A stretch of 64,000 nucleotides of DNA, taken from positions 8,987,779 through 9,051,778 of the forward strand of contig OX465583.1 of the NCBI GenBank assembly GCA_950022655.1. Direction: 5' to 3'. This document shows positions 13,171 through 26,603 of the stretch, piece after piece (the first letter of the stretch is position 1; every line of letters begins with the position of its first letter). The notes under the pieces are model-generated. The model was not told the DNA's origin, did not search any database, and saw only the letters and a list, made by a program, of their open reading frames with translations. Both the position numbers and the translations under genes were made by a program. Source of the DNA: Alentia gelatinosa. Taxonomy: Eukaryota; Annelida; Polychaeta; Phyllodocida; Polynoidae.

Positions 13171-13910
13171 ATATGATTCTCGATGCAGTTCTATATAACT
13201 ACACCACATCAATCGTGTTTGACAAAATCTGTATATCACATTATCTGTACTGGGGTATGGTTGATAGAACACCTATATCTGTGATATCTCCAACATTCTC
13301 AGTTACTTTAAGAGATCTCAAGTGTGATTCTTCCAGCCTTGTCATTGTTCTAACATGCAGTAGTTTTGTACCTCATCATTTTCATAGACATCCACCAATT
13401 ATTGTTACATCACTTATTGCTACTGAGCTTTCTCCATCTCCCCATCAAAAGAATAATTAATTTTGTCCCCAGAAGATAATTTGTCCCTTTTTGCACCGGA
13501 AATCAGGAATGTATCTTTTCCATTTGAGTAATATGTACAAACACATTTCTATGAAAGAAATCCCAATCTTCTAATGTAATCAAGAAAAAAATACATTTCA
13601 ATTTCCATTCTTTCTCTTGAATGCAATTTCAGCTACTTAACTCCCCTGCCATTAGGCCCATGAATAAATCCCCTAATCGCTACATATTATTTTAAGGTTT
13701 GCCCATGTACCATTTCATTCTCTAGTCCCTGTGTCTAAGCTGGAGGAAAACAGCTTTTCGCTTGAAATCTATTTCTCTTTGAAGAATTTACTTGTTTTGG
13801 AGCAATTCATTACCTGAATAAAAAGTACTGAAGGAGGGGTTTTTATTGAGCGTGGGCCACACGCTCAGATACGCTGCCTAGGTCAGGGAAAGGTTATATA
13901 GACTTTCAGC
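13171..13910. other. No gene seen
   Basis: AT-rich sequence inside the inverted-repeat element. A plus-strand frame of 114 codons (13,116-13,460) begins inside the MITE hairpin and has no recognisable domain. Confidence 0.35.
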
Positions 13911-14559
13911 GTGCTGCAAAAACTGTCCTTTCACTATCTGCATGCAAACTCTGTGACATTGGGAAAGGTGCAGAGAGCCAGTGCCTTTGAGGCGTGCCCA
14001 AACTGACCATGACCAAGAACTAGAGACTGAACTATCTCATTGGCCCATTGGTGCTTGATATGCATGGATCCTAGGTAGTTGCAGAGATGGCAAGTTGACT
14101 GGGGGCAAGTGGGTTACAGAAAATAACCCATCTATAAACTGAATATAACCAAAAAGTTTTAATTCTTATTTTTTTTAATAATTCCACGCTCATTCCTCAA
14201 TAATGAAAATACCACGTGCTCCTAGTTCGTGAAGTCTGAGGTCATCAAAATGGAAAAACATCATTGTGAAGAAACAAGGGGTCTGTTTAATAATCTAGGA
14301 TCATTCATGAAGGCCCTTTTCTGCATCTTGTGCAAGGGTCATTGAATAATATCTAAGTCTGTTCGCTAATACAGTATTTGCCGTCCATAAGTATTGAATA
14401 AAGTTGACCCACATCGCCTCTGGGTCTCTATGGCATACAGAAAATGGCCTGTTCGCTAAGACAGTATTAGCCGTCCGAAAGGTTTTCCATAAGTGTTGAA
14501 TAAAGTTAACCACGTCGTCCATGGGTCTCTATAGCATACAGAAAATGGTTTTGATGCAC

Positions 14560-14876
14560 GATCCTTAGCCGCACCATAAAACTGGATGAGTTTCAGTCTT
14601 GACCACCGTATGCCACAACTGGAGTTTGGCATAGTGACTTCATGAGGCGAAGCCGAGTGAAGTCCAGAGCCAAAACTCCAGGAGTGGCATGCCGTGGCCA
14701 AGTATAAAACGAATCAGGTTTTGATTTTATCCTACCCAGTCTCCTCGATTTTGGAATATTACGTGATAACAATTCTGTATGCCACTAGTGGCATATAAAA
14801 CTCCGTATGCCAGTCAGCGTGGCATACGGAAACTCAATGTTAAGCCTATGGGATTTTATATTAGGGGTAGGATAAA
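14560..14876 (+). mobile_element. Modular MITE (family F4)
   Basis: The hairpin at 14,585-14,705 has arms CCGTATGCCACAACTGGAGT and its inverse around the turn GAGGCGAAGCCGAGTGA (14,644-14,660). The module 14,727-14,876 begins TTATCCTACCC, includes AATGTTAAGCCTATGGG and ends GGGGTAGGATAA. It is nearly an inverted copy of 63,806-64,000, where the window cuts the hairpin. Confidence 0.7.
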
Positions 14877-15611
14877 AGGCAGGAACATATCGAAACACAA
14901 CCTCGTCTATAAAAGAACAAAAAATTATGTGCAATCCTAGATTATTAAACGGGCCCCAGAGGTTACTGCTATTCTGATTTTGGTTGTGCGAGTGCCGCAG
15001 GAGGACGGAGCAGGGTCTCGTCACGCTCCAGTGAACTTCACGCTACAATGGATGCCAACTAATCACATTACAAGTACGAGGAGGGTACGGTGTGCGGTCA
15101 CGTGACCCACGAGTTACCTAGTGAAGGCAAGCTGTCTGCTCAAAGGGTAACGCTGCCGACGACTCATTGATCCGTGTCCTGAGACAGGGCGGGCACAGTC
15201 GGCGCTGTCTTAACCGGCATTACAAAGCCATATATCTGTAAATTAACCTCCAAAGTGCACGTGAGTAGGTTCACATTCAGAGAAACTCAAAGAGCAACTC
15301 AGCCATGTTTTAGAGTTGGTTGGATGGTTTGATTTATAAAGGGCTGATTCCACCAACACGATGGATTTGTTGGGATATATCTTGGTTTATATTGTAATAT
15401 CTTACACTGTCGCGATATATCGTACCTCCATTGTCGCATAACATAGCCGTGCGGTGTCGGGTTAATATTTTGGTGCTCCACCACCATGACACCTCAAGAC
15501 ACACCGGGACAAATAAGCATGCGATTATTCAAACCTAGCCTGATGTAGCAAGACAACCAAATCGTGACCAATCTCGCTATATCTTGTGTCTCGGTAGAAT
15601 CAGCACATGAA

Positions 15612-15800
15612 TGTCCAGTTAACCATTACAGGTTCTTACCAGACTTTCTCAAGTTGTTTTTACACCACAAGGGTGGTGATCGAATCTATGTTATGAATTT
15701 AGGTGGAAATCTCACCCCTACACATTTACCGAGGTGAGAGTTCTTTTACTTCCCACACCACATAGACATGGTATGAGAACGATTGGCCTTTGATGAAGCA
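15612..15800 (-). mobile_element. 5'-truncated SINE copy
   Basis: Matches the body and tail of the SINE at 2,779-3,294 (GTCCAGTTAACCATTACAGG ... ACACATTTACCGAGGTGAGA ... ACATAGACATGGTATGAGAA) but lacks the tRNA-like head. Truncation at the 5' end is normal for target-primed reverse transcription. Confidence 0.7.
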
Positions 15801-15881
15801 GATGTTTTAGAGTGTGTTAAATTAGCACACCTCGGTGACTGGGAACTTCTAGAGTTATCACGGCAAGGAGAGGTATTTTAA

Positions 15882-16440
15882 CCCTTTAGCTACGCTATGA
15901 TGCCTGGAGGCATTCCTGGAAATAGTACACTATGATGCCTGGAGGCATTCCCAGACATAGTACGCTATGATGCCTGGAGGCATTCCCGGACATAGTACGC
16001 TGCGATGCCTGGAGGCATTCCCAGACATAGTACGCTATAATGCTTGGAGGCATTCCTAGACATAATACGCTATGATGCCTGGAGGCATTCCCTGACATAT
16101 TACGCTATGATGCATGGAGGCTTTCCCGGACATAGTACGCTGTGATGCCTGGAGGCATTCCCAGGCATAGTATGCTATGATGCCTTGAGGCATCATTTCC
16201 GAAATTTAAGTAATTGCTATTTTGTAATGAAATAACGCGAATTTATTGATAATATTTTCCGAACTTATGTAAAACTATATCATAGTAAATATCATCATTA
16301 TGATATAACATCCTAACTATTTTGGATTACCATGGAGGTGTGATATGATTACCTCACTGTAGATATTGTGAAAAGCACCAGCGTACTACAACAGCGTTCT
16401 TCAGGGTGTGTAATTGGTACTATGCAATGCAGTGAAAGGG
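15882..16440. mobile_element. piggyBac-type MITE with TTAA duplication
   Basis: TTAA (15,878-15,881) is followed by CCCTTTAGCTACGC, and the right end GCAGTGAAAGGG is followed by TTAA (16,441-16,444). TTAA target duplication with ends starting CCC is diagnostic of the piggyBac superfamily. At 559 bp it has no transposase. The left third is an expanded 35-bp minisatellite. Confidence 0.8.
15890..16200. repeat. 35-bp minisatellite of palindromic units
   Basis: About nine units read TACGCTATGATGCCTGGAGG then CATTCCCGGACATAG. Each contains the short inverted pair GATGCC/GGCATT, so every unit can form a small hairpin. The unit derives from the MITE terminus (CTACGCTATGATGCC), so expansion began inside the element. 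Confidence 0.9.
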
Positions 16441-16444
16441 TTAA

Positions 16445-17305
16445 TGAATTACATTATTCATAGACCAACCAATGCCAGAAGTAGAGGGAGGCAGGCACGG
16501 AAGTAACCACTGAGTCGTGGAATGAAGCTTATACGGCTAAATTCAAACAGGCTTAGAGTTTAGGTTACACAAGTTCAAACAAATATATCCATTTTTGAAC
16601 GCTCTTCTCATACACGAAAACAGGGTTTCGTTTTAGGGAGCATAAACAAACTGATTATGGAAGTATATCAGTGCAAAAAAAAATCTACCAAGGCCGCACT
16701 GATCTTATGCCACACCACAGCCTGCAGCATCTTTAACTCATCAAATGGGATGCCAATGCTAAGCTCATGGATTTGGATATGCAAGTCTGTACTGCTCTGA
16801 AAAAAATGTTATACAATGGCTACAGAGTGGGTTTGCCAATTTCTAAAGAGATATACTTTCAAAGTATGTTTACTCTCCCTTTTCAAGTGCCAAACCACTT
16901 TGCATATGACCATATATGGCAAACTGTGTTTCTGTGTATGGAGTCCCAAGATCAACAATGCCCAAAGAGGCAAGCTAGAATGACTTCAAGGAATAAATGT
17001 ATAGCAAATATCTCGAACGAAGTATCACACCTTATATTGCACCATGTCCTGCTTTGCCATATGATATTTATTTCTAAAAAGACACATTCAAATGGGTCCC
17101 ATGGAGCAATTTGAGAAAAAAAGTTGCCTACGCGCCTCAAGTTAGACGGAATAATACACTGACACACCCACACCCAGTAAAGACAGGGAGTTGTCCTGAC
17201 GACATAACAGCAGCCACCACTGTGGGAGGGGGAGACCTGGACGGGCCGCGTATCACGTGTATTTGTGGTCGCGACACAGTAGTTAGTGACTGAATGGCGC
17301 CACAA
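16445..17305. other. No supported gene
   Basis: Two overlapping frames of about 115 codons on opposite strands (16,767-17,114 plus; 16,952-17,305 minus) are unrecognised and cannot both be real. The stretch 17,180-17,300 is relatively CpG-rich. Confidence 0.35.
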
Positions 17306-17880
17306 TACTGGATTGTAATATGATCTCCCTGTCTAGCAATATTGTAATATGAATTGTCCTATCGTGTGATATTGTAATATGAACTGCCCTGTCTTGTGAT
17401 ATTGTAATATGAACCTCATGTCTTGTGATATTGTAATATGAACCTCATGTCTTGTGATATTGTAATATGAACCTCATGTCTTGTGATATTGTAATATGAA
17501 CCTCATGTCTTGTGATATTGTAATATGAACCTTCTACCTTGTGATATCATGAAATGAACCTTCTACCTTGTGATATCGTAATATGAACTGGACTGTCTTG
17601 TGATATTGTAATATGAACTGCCCTGCCTTGTGATATTGTAATATGAACTGCCCTGCCTTGTGATATCGTAATATGAACTGGACTGTCTTGTGATATTGTA
17701 ATATGAACTGCCCTGCCTTGTGATATTGTAATATGAACTGCCCTGCCTTGTGATATTGTAATATGAACTGCCCTGTCTTGTGATATTGTAATATGAACTT
17801 CCTGTCTTGTGATATTGTAATATGAACTGCCCTGTCTTGTGATATTGTAATATGAACTACCCTGTCTTGTGATATTGTAC
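17306..17880. repeat. 30-bp minisatellite
   Basis: About 19 units of TCTTGTGATATTGTAATATG followed by AACTGCCCTG, with variants AACCTCATG and AACTGGACTG. The AATATTACAAT-like core is AT-rich and partly palindromic. A few related bases (GTTTATATTGTAATATC) occur at about 15,388. The 130-codon ORF across it is a by-product. Confidence 0.95.
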
Positions 17881-18833
17881 TTTCTGGCTATGTTGTACTG
17901 ACAAAGTCGACGGTATATAAAGTTCTTCAGGTTCCCCACTGTATGTAATAGACAAACAAAAAGAGAGTCACGATAGAGAGAAGTTTAAAAAAAACCACCC
18001 AAAATAGAATTATCTCTATCATAGGTAAACAGAAACTCAGAGATCTCAGATCGCTGTTTATTAATCCAAAAATATTTAAAAATTCATAATATAATTGATA
18101 TTTTTAACACTGAGAACGTAGAGAATGTATGGGTATTGTACATAGTATTTCCTCAAATAAAACCACACAAATAGTAGGCCTTCTATAGCGTCAACGGTCA
18201 TACTAAGTAGGAAGCATAGTCTCAAGTAGGATGTGTGAATTAAACAATACAGCATACAGGGTTACTGATGAAACCATCAATTAGTAAATTTGCGGTTTGC
18301 AATATATACAATGACCAATAAAAAAAGGAATAAATTATGTATAGAATTTGTGGGATGAGAACAACCGTTGCACCCAACGATAGACCGCTAGCAGGCTATG
18401 CTGGCACACTCCACAAAAAGGCAGGAAATCAATTATAGAAAAACCCATGAACTTTTCATAGAAGAGAGAGAGGTAGTCCAGTCAAACCCTGCTACCGTAA
18501 CCATCACCATCGCCAAGGATTAGTGGGGAAATAGTATACAGAGACAGGGTTAGGGTGCCCGAATGAAATGTGTTAAACGATATTTTGGTGTGTTTAGATG
18601 TACCGAGTTTGAAGAACGAGATGCGTTCTAACACACCAAAACAATGACTAGATTTTATTTAGGCGTCCTCACTCTATCTCATTATTATATACCTGAATGT
18701 ATCATTAAAGCCACCATTTTGTTACTTACGGTTTTGAATTACAGCAAGTCACGTGGTACAGAGGGACGAATTTTATTCATTCATCACTCTGTGACAAATG
18801 AAATGCGTACAGCTGACCTGTATATGTGAGACA
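17881..18833. other. AT-rich DNA, one hairpin
   Basis: No gene is seen. A hairpin at about 18,573-18,645 pairs GTGTTAAACGATATTTTGGT with ACACACCAAAACAATG and encloses ACCGAGTTTGAAGAACGAGA, a CGAGTTTG/AACGAGA arm pair like those of the modular MITEs. Confidence 0.35.
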
Positions 18834-19240
18834 TTATCTTACCCCTGGTACAAGTTTAGCCATAGGAATAACGGTTAGAAAAAATACTCAACGATCACCC
18901 CGCGAAGTGACAATACTACGCCACAGTTGTGGTGGAGTGAATGTGGAATGTCGTCATATGTGATTGACCAATCAGCGGCCAGGATTTCAGGGAAAAGACA
19001 GGACATCAACATGGAGATTTAAACGTCACTAACTGGATTTGTGAAGTAATTTGATTTAATCTAATATTGTGATGTTAATTTATGTCATTGAAAGGGGTGA
19101 GATAAATCCAGAGCTGCACTCACATAGTATAAATACACAATACTCCATTCATTTGGATGCGCCGTAATCATCACTCGGCTTCGCCTTACTGACGATTGCA
19201 GCCCATCCAAACTTGTGGAGTATTGTGTATATATGATTCC
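18834..19240 (+). mobile_element. Modular MITE (family F2)
   Basis: The module runs from TTATCTTACCCCTGGTACAA (18,834) to GGGGTGAGATAA (about 19,105). The hairpin (about 19,125-19,240) has arms AATACTCCATTCATTTGGAT and its inverse, with turn TCACTCGGCTTCGCCTT (19,171-19,187). Confidence 0.7.
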
Positions 19241-20040
19241 CGATCCAGTTCTATATAATTCGCATACAGGTATATAATTATATCTTCATAGGAATTAATG
19301 TTGTGCTGATTATTAGGTAATTTTGAAAGGGAAGGTTTGTGTAAAAGTATAATACACATCTATATGAATATAAACCAATATATGAAATGAAAAAAACCCA
19401 CAATTTGTATATATAGGTTTCATATCAAAATAAATGGCTAAAATAGACTGAGTTATTATGCTATTGTTTTCAGAAAAGGTGTTTTCACTCTGAATTATTT
19501 TTTCTCTCTCAGAATAGGTACTTGATCATATATTACATTTATTAAAGCATGCAATTTAATAGGTTACAATCGAATACTGCACGATAATACATGCATACAA
19601 AACACCCAAAAAACATAATAGATGTTAATCATTCGTGATGATATGATCTACGATCCTAACCATTCTCTGATGGACCTAGGCTTTAACGACAATATCGCAA
19701 CTTCATTTTATATTCACTTCTACCTTACGTTTTGATTTTTGGAAGAAAAGAATTCGGTGGAAGATCATTCATGCACCCGGTGCTACTCTCTGAAAACTCC
19801 ACTCTTCTTACATTCTTCAGTTGCCTTTTGGTATAATTGTCGTCTGGCAAATACACTACCGAGCTGGGTGAAAAAAAACACACGAAACGCGGGAAATGAG
19901 TAATATAGTCAACACAGGACAACTGACGTTTCTAAATATTATTATATACCTGCCGCCGAAATCTATGAAATACATAGAGAATAAACTTGTCTGTTTGGGT
20001 AATTTAACGTCCAATTTGTTCAATTAGATTTTAGACAATA
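19241..20040. other. AT-rich DNA without gene
   Basis: Nothing coding is supported. AATTTAACGTCCAATTTG at about 20,000 resembles the SINE tail. Confidence 0.35.
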
Positions 20041-20720
20041 AAAAATGGACAATAAACGAGGGTTTTGTGGACAGGCGGTCGTAAACCACGAGCGGTTGAC
20101 GAGTAGTAATACACGAGGGCTGCAGTATCGTTTGTTACATTTATCATCCATCTTCATCAATAAATTAAACCCAGGAATTGCCATATCAAAGGGTATATCA
20201 CTAGGGTCTATTTTCTTGCTCTATAGCACAAAGAAACTATTTTCCATTATTACCCATCGTAGACAAAGCCCCCATTGAAAATGTATGGGGACTCAGTAAA
20301 CCACTACCCATTGTATAAAACCTGTCAGATACCATAACTGTGGAATACGGATTCAAACCTGTGGTATACGGCCTCAAAACCATGGTATACGGGAAAAAAA
20401 GTCCCTTTTGCTATAGAGCAAAGAGTTCCTAGTGTTATACCCGTTAACATGGCAATTACTGGGTTTAATTTATTCGAAAAGATGGATAATAAATGCAACA
20501 AACGATGATTTTGTGAACAGGCAGCTCTGTAAACCATTCGTGGTTGATGTCGTAATACACTCTCTAGCGCTCGTGTATTACTACGTGTCAACCTCTCGTG
20601 GTTTACGGCCGCCTGTCCACAAAACCATCGATTATTGTCTATCATGTATACCCTGGTTTTGAGGCCGTATACCACGGTTTTGAATCTGTATACCACAATT
20701 CTGACAGGTTTTATCTAATG
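20041..20720. mobile_element. Foldback element with GGTATACGG arms
   Basis: Between about 20,300 and 20,720 the sequence is a large imperfect palindrome. ACCTGTGGTATACGGCCTCA and AACCATGGTATACGGG on the left pair with CCCTGGTTTTGAGGCCGTAT and GTATACCACAATTCTGACAG on the right; the turn is near 20,570. The segment 20,041-20,285 repeats its inner arm (ATGGACAATAAACGAGGGTT ... GACAGGCGGTCGTAAACCAC). A partial copy is at 24,290-24,560. Confidence 0.65.
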
Positions 20721-21075
20721 GGTCCCTAGGCCCGGTAGTGAATGACCGCTAGCAGGTCCATGTATATAAAATGGCGTTTTCTGATGATTTTCAGGTATAT
20801 GATAATAAGGAAACGTAGTAACTGAACCCGTAGCGATGATGTTCTCGGCCTTTCATCCTTGAAATATGACCCTTCCCTGTATTTTAAGCATGAAAGACCT
20901 CGACCATCTAACCCTACGGGCTTAGTAACCACGTTGCCTCATGTTATTGGAATGGATGGCAATTTAGATGACAACTAGCGAAGTGACCTGCAATGAAAAC
21001 CTGCTCCAGCAGATTGCTATATGTACATTATGTGTGAATAAAAAAAAAAAAAAAGAGAAAAAAAAGGTAATGTTG
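20721..21075. other. Intronic sequence downstream of the ZC2HC1-like exon
   Basis: This lies just beyond the splice donor of the minus-strand gene, so it is intron. An A-rich tract (about 21,040-21,066) separates it from the donor. No following exon is recognised. Confidence 0.4.
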
Positions 21076-21080
21076 ACTCA

Positions 21081-22774
<1,694 letters not shown>

Positions 22775-22827
22775 CTGTAAAAGAAGATGTATAATATTTA
22801 AAGACATATCCTACAATATTATCAAGA

Positions 22828-23102
22828 GATGTAACGAGTTTGAGTCTGAGTTTATTTATGCCACGCATTTTGTTGGCTCCATAATTTCACGAGTCGAAGA
22901 CAAGTGACATTATGGAGCCAACAAAATGAGTGGCATAAATAAGCTCAAACTCAAACGAGTGATGTCTAGATTTGATCCTACCCCGTTTCCATATTTTTTC
23001 AGTATCCGAAAGTAGTGGCATAAACAACACTTTATGTCACTACCCGTGACATAAACAAATCCCATGTTAAGCCTATGGCGTTTTTTATTAGGGGTAGGAT
23101 AA
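22828..23102 (+). mobile_element. Modular MITE (family F4) at the 5' side of the ZC2HC1-like exon
   Basis: A long hairpin (22,828-22,968) has arms of about 55 bp (AGTTTATTTATGCCACGCAT ... ATGAGTGGCATAAATAAGCT) around the turn GAGTCGAAGACAAGTGA, a diverged form of the shared core. The module 22,973-23,102 follows (GATCCTACCCC ... GGGGTAGGATAA). It sits in the intron just upstream of the acceptor at 22,775. Confidence 0.65.
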
Positions 23103-23119
23103 AGAGTGGTATCAGCTGG

Positions 23120-23422
23120 TGTTTTTTTTCAGTTAATAAAGAAGAAACCAGCAAACTTTGTCGTTCTCCATGAGTTTGATGCGGACAGACATGAACAAGG
23201 CAACAGCCAAGTGAATATCACATAGCATTCAAACGAGTTAGAAAACAACAACTTTGACCAAAGCGAGTTGCTTTCTGTATGTATCTCTCCCCTGTACACA
23301 CTACAAGAATGGACAACACACAGGATATAGACCATGGAGAACGGAATGCAATACTCGTAGGGGCATGGGGAATGAGTTTACAATGTTAAGCCAATGGGAC
23401 AAAAATACCAGGGGTAAGATAA
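23120..23422 (-). mobile_element. Modular MITE (family F1)
   Basis: The hairpin (23,145-23,275) has arms AAACTTTGTCGTTCTCCATG and inverse, with turn AAGGCAACAGCCAAGTGA near 23,197-23,213. The module 23,282-23,422 follows (TATCTCTCCCCTGTACAC ... GGGGTAAGATAA). It is the same family as 25,181, 31,060 and 31,775. Confidence 0.65.
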
Positions 23423-24289
23423 TGACAATTATCAATTCAAACCGGTTTCTTTGACTTATTTTAATACAATAGACAGTCGAGTACAATGGTCAGGTTAATA
23501 CTAAATGAGTGATGTACAACATATTATCGAGGTTGTACACAATAGGTCAATTAGGCCAATTTATATTTGGCTGATTTATATAGGAAATATACTGAAAAAT
23601 ATAAATTTCTTCACTTCTTTAAAAAACACAAAGATGGTAACCTATGATTCTTAGAGCTTAAATCCGTAGTACTATTCATTTATTGAGAAGCTCCTTTTAA
23701 GAATTTCTATGTATTCTTTTATAATATCATCATCATATATCGCCAAATCAGAATTTGTCAGTGACCCCCATTTAAAAAAAGATAGGAAAAAAAGATACAA
23801 GGTAATAAAAATTCTTTAGATCTAATGAGCAAAACATAGGTTTATAAATTTATGAGTTTATAAGACAAGGCCAGTCTTCATATTGCTCTTTTAAATGAAG
23901 GTTCAATTATGTATTAGACGTTGGGATTTTGTAACAAACTTCCCTTTACCAAAAGAGAATGTAAACTATCTTATTCTATTTATATATTTACTCGAACTCA
24001 ATTGCCTGATGAAGTCCCATCAATAGGGACGAAACGTTGCAAAATAATATTGAATCCCCCCTCCCATCTCGATGTCTAATTAAATTTCAAAATAGAATAT
24101 TTATACTTAAATCAACGTGTCTGTGTTTTTTTGTGGATTTTGAACCAACTTGATTATTTATATGTTCAAAAGGATATAATCTGTAAACAAGATATTCAGA
24201 ACAGGAAAACTTTTTTGTTTGTTTGCTTTATCAATAAGAATGATTCACCAGTATTACACTTAGGAATCTGGCATCATATCCTTTTATTA
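23423..24289. other. AT-rich DNA; CTGATGAAG hairpin motif at 24,005-24,040
   Basis: No gene is seen. CCTGATGAAGTCCC, a 7-base loop, then GGGACGAAACGTTGC forms a small stable hairpin with conserved-looking flanks. A related motif lies on the minus strand at 38,013-38,050. Confidence 0.35.
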
Positions 24290-24560
24290 TCCATCGTATA
24301 CAAAGACCACATTGAAAATGTATGGGGACTCAGTAAACCATGACCCATTATATAAAACCTGTCAGACACCATAACTGTGGTATACGAATTCAGCCATGGT
24401 ATACGGGAAAATAGTCCCTTTGTGCTATAGAACAAAGAAATAGTCCCTATTGTTACACTCTTTAGTATCCCTGGGTTTAATCTATTCGAAAAGATGGATA
24501 ATAAATGCAACAAATGAAGGTTGTGTGGACAGGTGGCTCTGTAAACCACTCGAAATACAC
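24290..24560. mobile_element. Partial copy of the 20-kb foldback element
   Basis: Matches 20,245-20,545 (CATCGTATACAAAGACCACA ... GAAAATGTATGGGGACTCAG ... AAAGATGGATAATAAATGCA) and stops in the middle of the palindrome. Confidence 0.7.
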
Positions 24561-25180
24561 ATATATGCTAGAGTTACTTGTAGGGGTCTCACTTAAGCCG
24601 ATTGATACCAGGATTCTAAGGTAAGTGACTTAATCATGACCTCCTATGGCCGTGTGTTACTCTATTAAATATCGGTGAGCCGTCATTAATCGGCTTGGGA
24701 GCAAGCGAAAAGTGTAAGTGATTTTAATCGCCAACGGAACAGGTGCCTGTCCAGGGGATATATAAGCGTTGGATTCTATAACACAAAAGACAAACCCCAT
24801 ATCTTGACAGGTTTACAACAGAAATATTTCGTTTTCTGCAGCAAGTTTCTAATCGGCTGAATAGCACCCACACACGTAAAATGACCTAATAATGGCATTT
24901 GAATTTTCTATATTCTTCCGGCTTGCCATAGAGGTGTTTTTGCCACGTCTTGTTAAAACTAATAATGACATTTGGTAACTGCGTGTGAGTCTTTTAAATA
25001 GTCGGTATAGACTGTCGCTAATTGGTGATTTACCACTAACGACTGTATTTATTGAAAATCATATTCTATGGGATTAAGGGACATGGAATCTTTAAAAAAC
25101 AGAGATGGGAAAATGTTAATGATAATTGGAGGAATACCACAGTAATTAGAAAGGATCACTATTCCAAAGCAGCCAATTCT

Positions 25181-25500
25181 TTATCTCACCCCTGGTACAT
25201 ATTTATCCCATAGGCTTAACATTGTAAACTTGTTCTCCATGCCACTACAAGTGTTGCAGTCCATTCTCCGTGGTCTATATCTTGTATGTCGTCCATTCTC
25301 TTAGTGTATACATACAGGGGTGAGATAAAACCAGAAAGCAACTCGTTTTGGTCCAAGAAATCATTCTCCAACTTGTTTGAATACTACGTGATATTCACTT
25401 GGCTGACACCTCGTTCATATCACTCCACATCAAACTCGTGGAAAATGATGACTTTGACCAAGACTTATTGGTTTCTTCTATAATATATCAAAGGGTTGAG
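25181..25500 (+). mobile_element. Modular MITE (family F1)
   Basis: The module 25,181-25,328 (TTATCTCACCCCTGGTACAT ... GGGGTGAGATAA) is followed by a hairpin with arms AACTCGTTTTGGTCCAAGAA and inverse and turn TTCACTTGGCTGACACCTC (25,395-25,413). Confidence 0.7.
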
Positions 25501-25772
25501 AGTGGCTTCCATATTTCCAGTTTTTTATTTAATTCTTTTAATATTTTTATAAAGTTTCTCAGCCTCAGCCTCAGCCTCAGCCTTTTCATAATGCTGTTAT
25601 AAACGGCCTAGCCATGCCAATATTCTGTAATTAACTTCAGTTCTACTTAAAAATAACATGATTTTTTTTGGTTAAAAAAGTTCTCCATATTCTCGACAAA
25701 ATATCTTATCTAACTTAAACTGTTTTAACAAGGATTCACTACAGCGTCAAGGTTAGAGTAACCAGGTCTTAC

Positions 25773-26111
25773 TATATACCCATGCCGTATTTACTGTAAA
25801 TACGTACCGTTTTGACATATAACGTAAAAATGCTGTACGGACCACTGGTCTGTACACTAAAATACGGACCACCTTGCCAAACACGTTTATTAACATATCG
25901 GTTGTTAAAAATTAAATTAATGATTTCTTTTTTAAATTTTGGGTATATAGTAAATATATAACGTCAAACCATGCTTGTACAAGTCACAGAACTCGATGAT
26001 AATTTACGGTTTGTACGGAACGAGGCATAAATGCCTCGTTCTGTACAAACCGTAAATTACCATCTCGTTCTGTGACTTTTACAGCATGGTCAGGACGTTT
26101 TATATAATTAC
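25773..26111 (+). mobile_element. Foldback element family P, copy 1
   Basis: Begins TATATACCCATGCCGTATTT and ends GGACGTTTTATATAATTAC. A palindrome near the right end (ACGGTTTGTACGGAACGAGG, then CATAAATG, then its inverse) has arms of about 45 bp. It is nearly identical to 35,799-36,162 apart from a short duplication there. Confidence 0.75.
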
Positions 26112-26289
26112 TGTTCATATCAGCTTTTGTTAATGCCTTGAACATGGTAAAAGTTTCAGTGTTCCTTATCGGTGAGTTATTATATAGACACCGACTATTT
26201 ATAAGACTCACACACAGTTACCAAATGTCATTATTAGTTTTAAAAAGACGTGGCAAAAAACAATTATTAAATATAGAACTGCATCAAGA

Positions 26290-26603
26290 ATTGTATAAAT
26301 AGACATACTCCACAAGTTTGGATGGGCCGCAATTAATCGTTATCGAGGCGAAGCCGAGTGACGATTATGGCACAGCCAAACGAGTGGAGTTTTGTCTATT
26401 TTACGATTCAAGTGCAGTTCTGGATTTATCTTACCCCTTTCTATGACATTAAATATCATCACAACTTCAGAATAATCAGAATATACTTAGCAAATTCATT
26501 ATGCCACGGCCGTGGCGTAGTATTGTCACTTTACCAGGGTGATCGTTGAGTATATTTTTCTAATGTTATTCCTATGGCTAAACTTGTACCAGGGGTGACA
26601 TAA
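26290..26603 (-). mobile_element. Modular MITE (family F2)
   Basis: The hairpin (26,300-26,420) carries turn GAGGCGAAGCCGAGTGA (26,345-26,361). The module 26,426-26,603 runs TTATCTTACCCCTTTC ... GGGGTGACATAA. Order is inverse to the copies at 12,761 and 18,834. Confidence 0.7.

Larger units (their letters stand above)
12465..14150. mobile_element. Inverted-repeat (foldback) element with about 250-bp arms
   Basis: The left arm (12,465-12,715) and right arm (about 13,915-14,150) are inverted copies. Landmarks are TTCTGTAACCCACTTGC, GGTCATGGTCAG and CAGATAGT on the left, with their complements on the right; overall similarity is about three quarters. The interior contains an F2 modular MITE (12,761-13,170), so the outer element is older. 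No transposase is visible. A third, solo fragment of the arm is at 11,593-11,660. Confidence 0.6.
24938..26259. mobile_element. Inverted-repeat element with 75-bp arms
   Basis: The left arm 24,938-25,014 (TTTTTGCCACGTCTTGTTAA ... GACATTTGGTAACTGCGTGT) and right arm 26,185-26,259 are inverted copies at about 85% similarity. The 1.2-kb interior contains an F1 MITE (25,181) and a family-P foldback (25,773), both inserted later. No coding sequence is recognised. Confidence 0.55.

Noticed and set aside
17547..17939. 130-codon ORF with an HITISQGRAV repeat
   Set aside because: Product of the 30-bp minisatellite, whose length is a multiple of three; no support outside the repeat.
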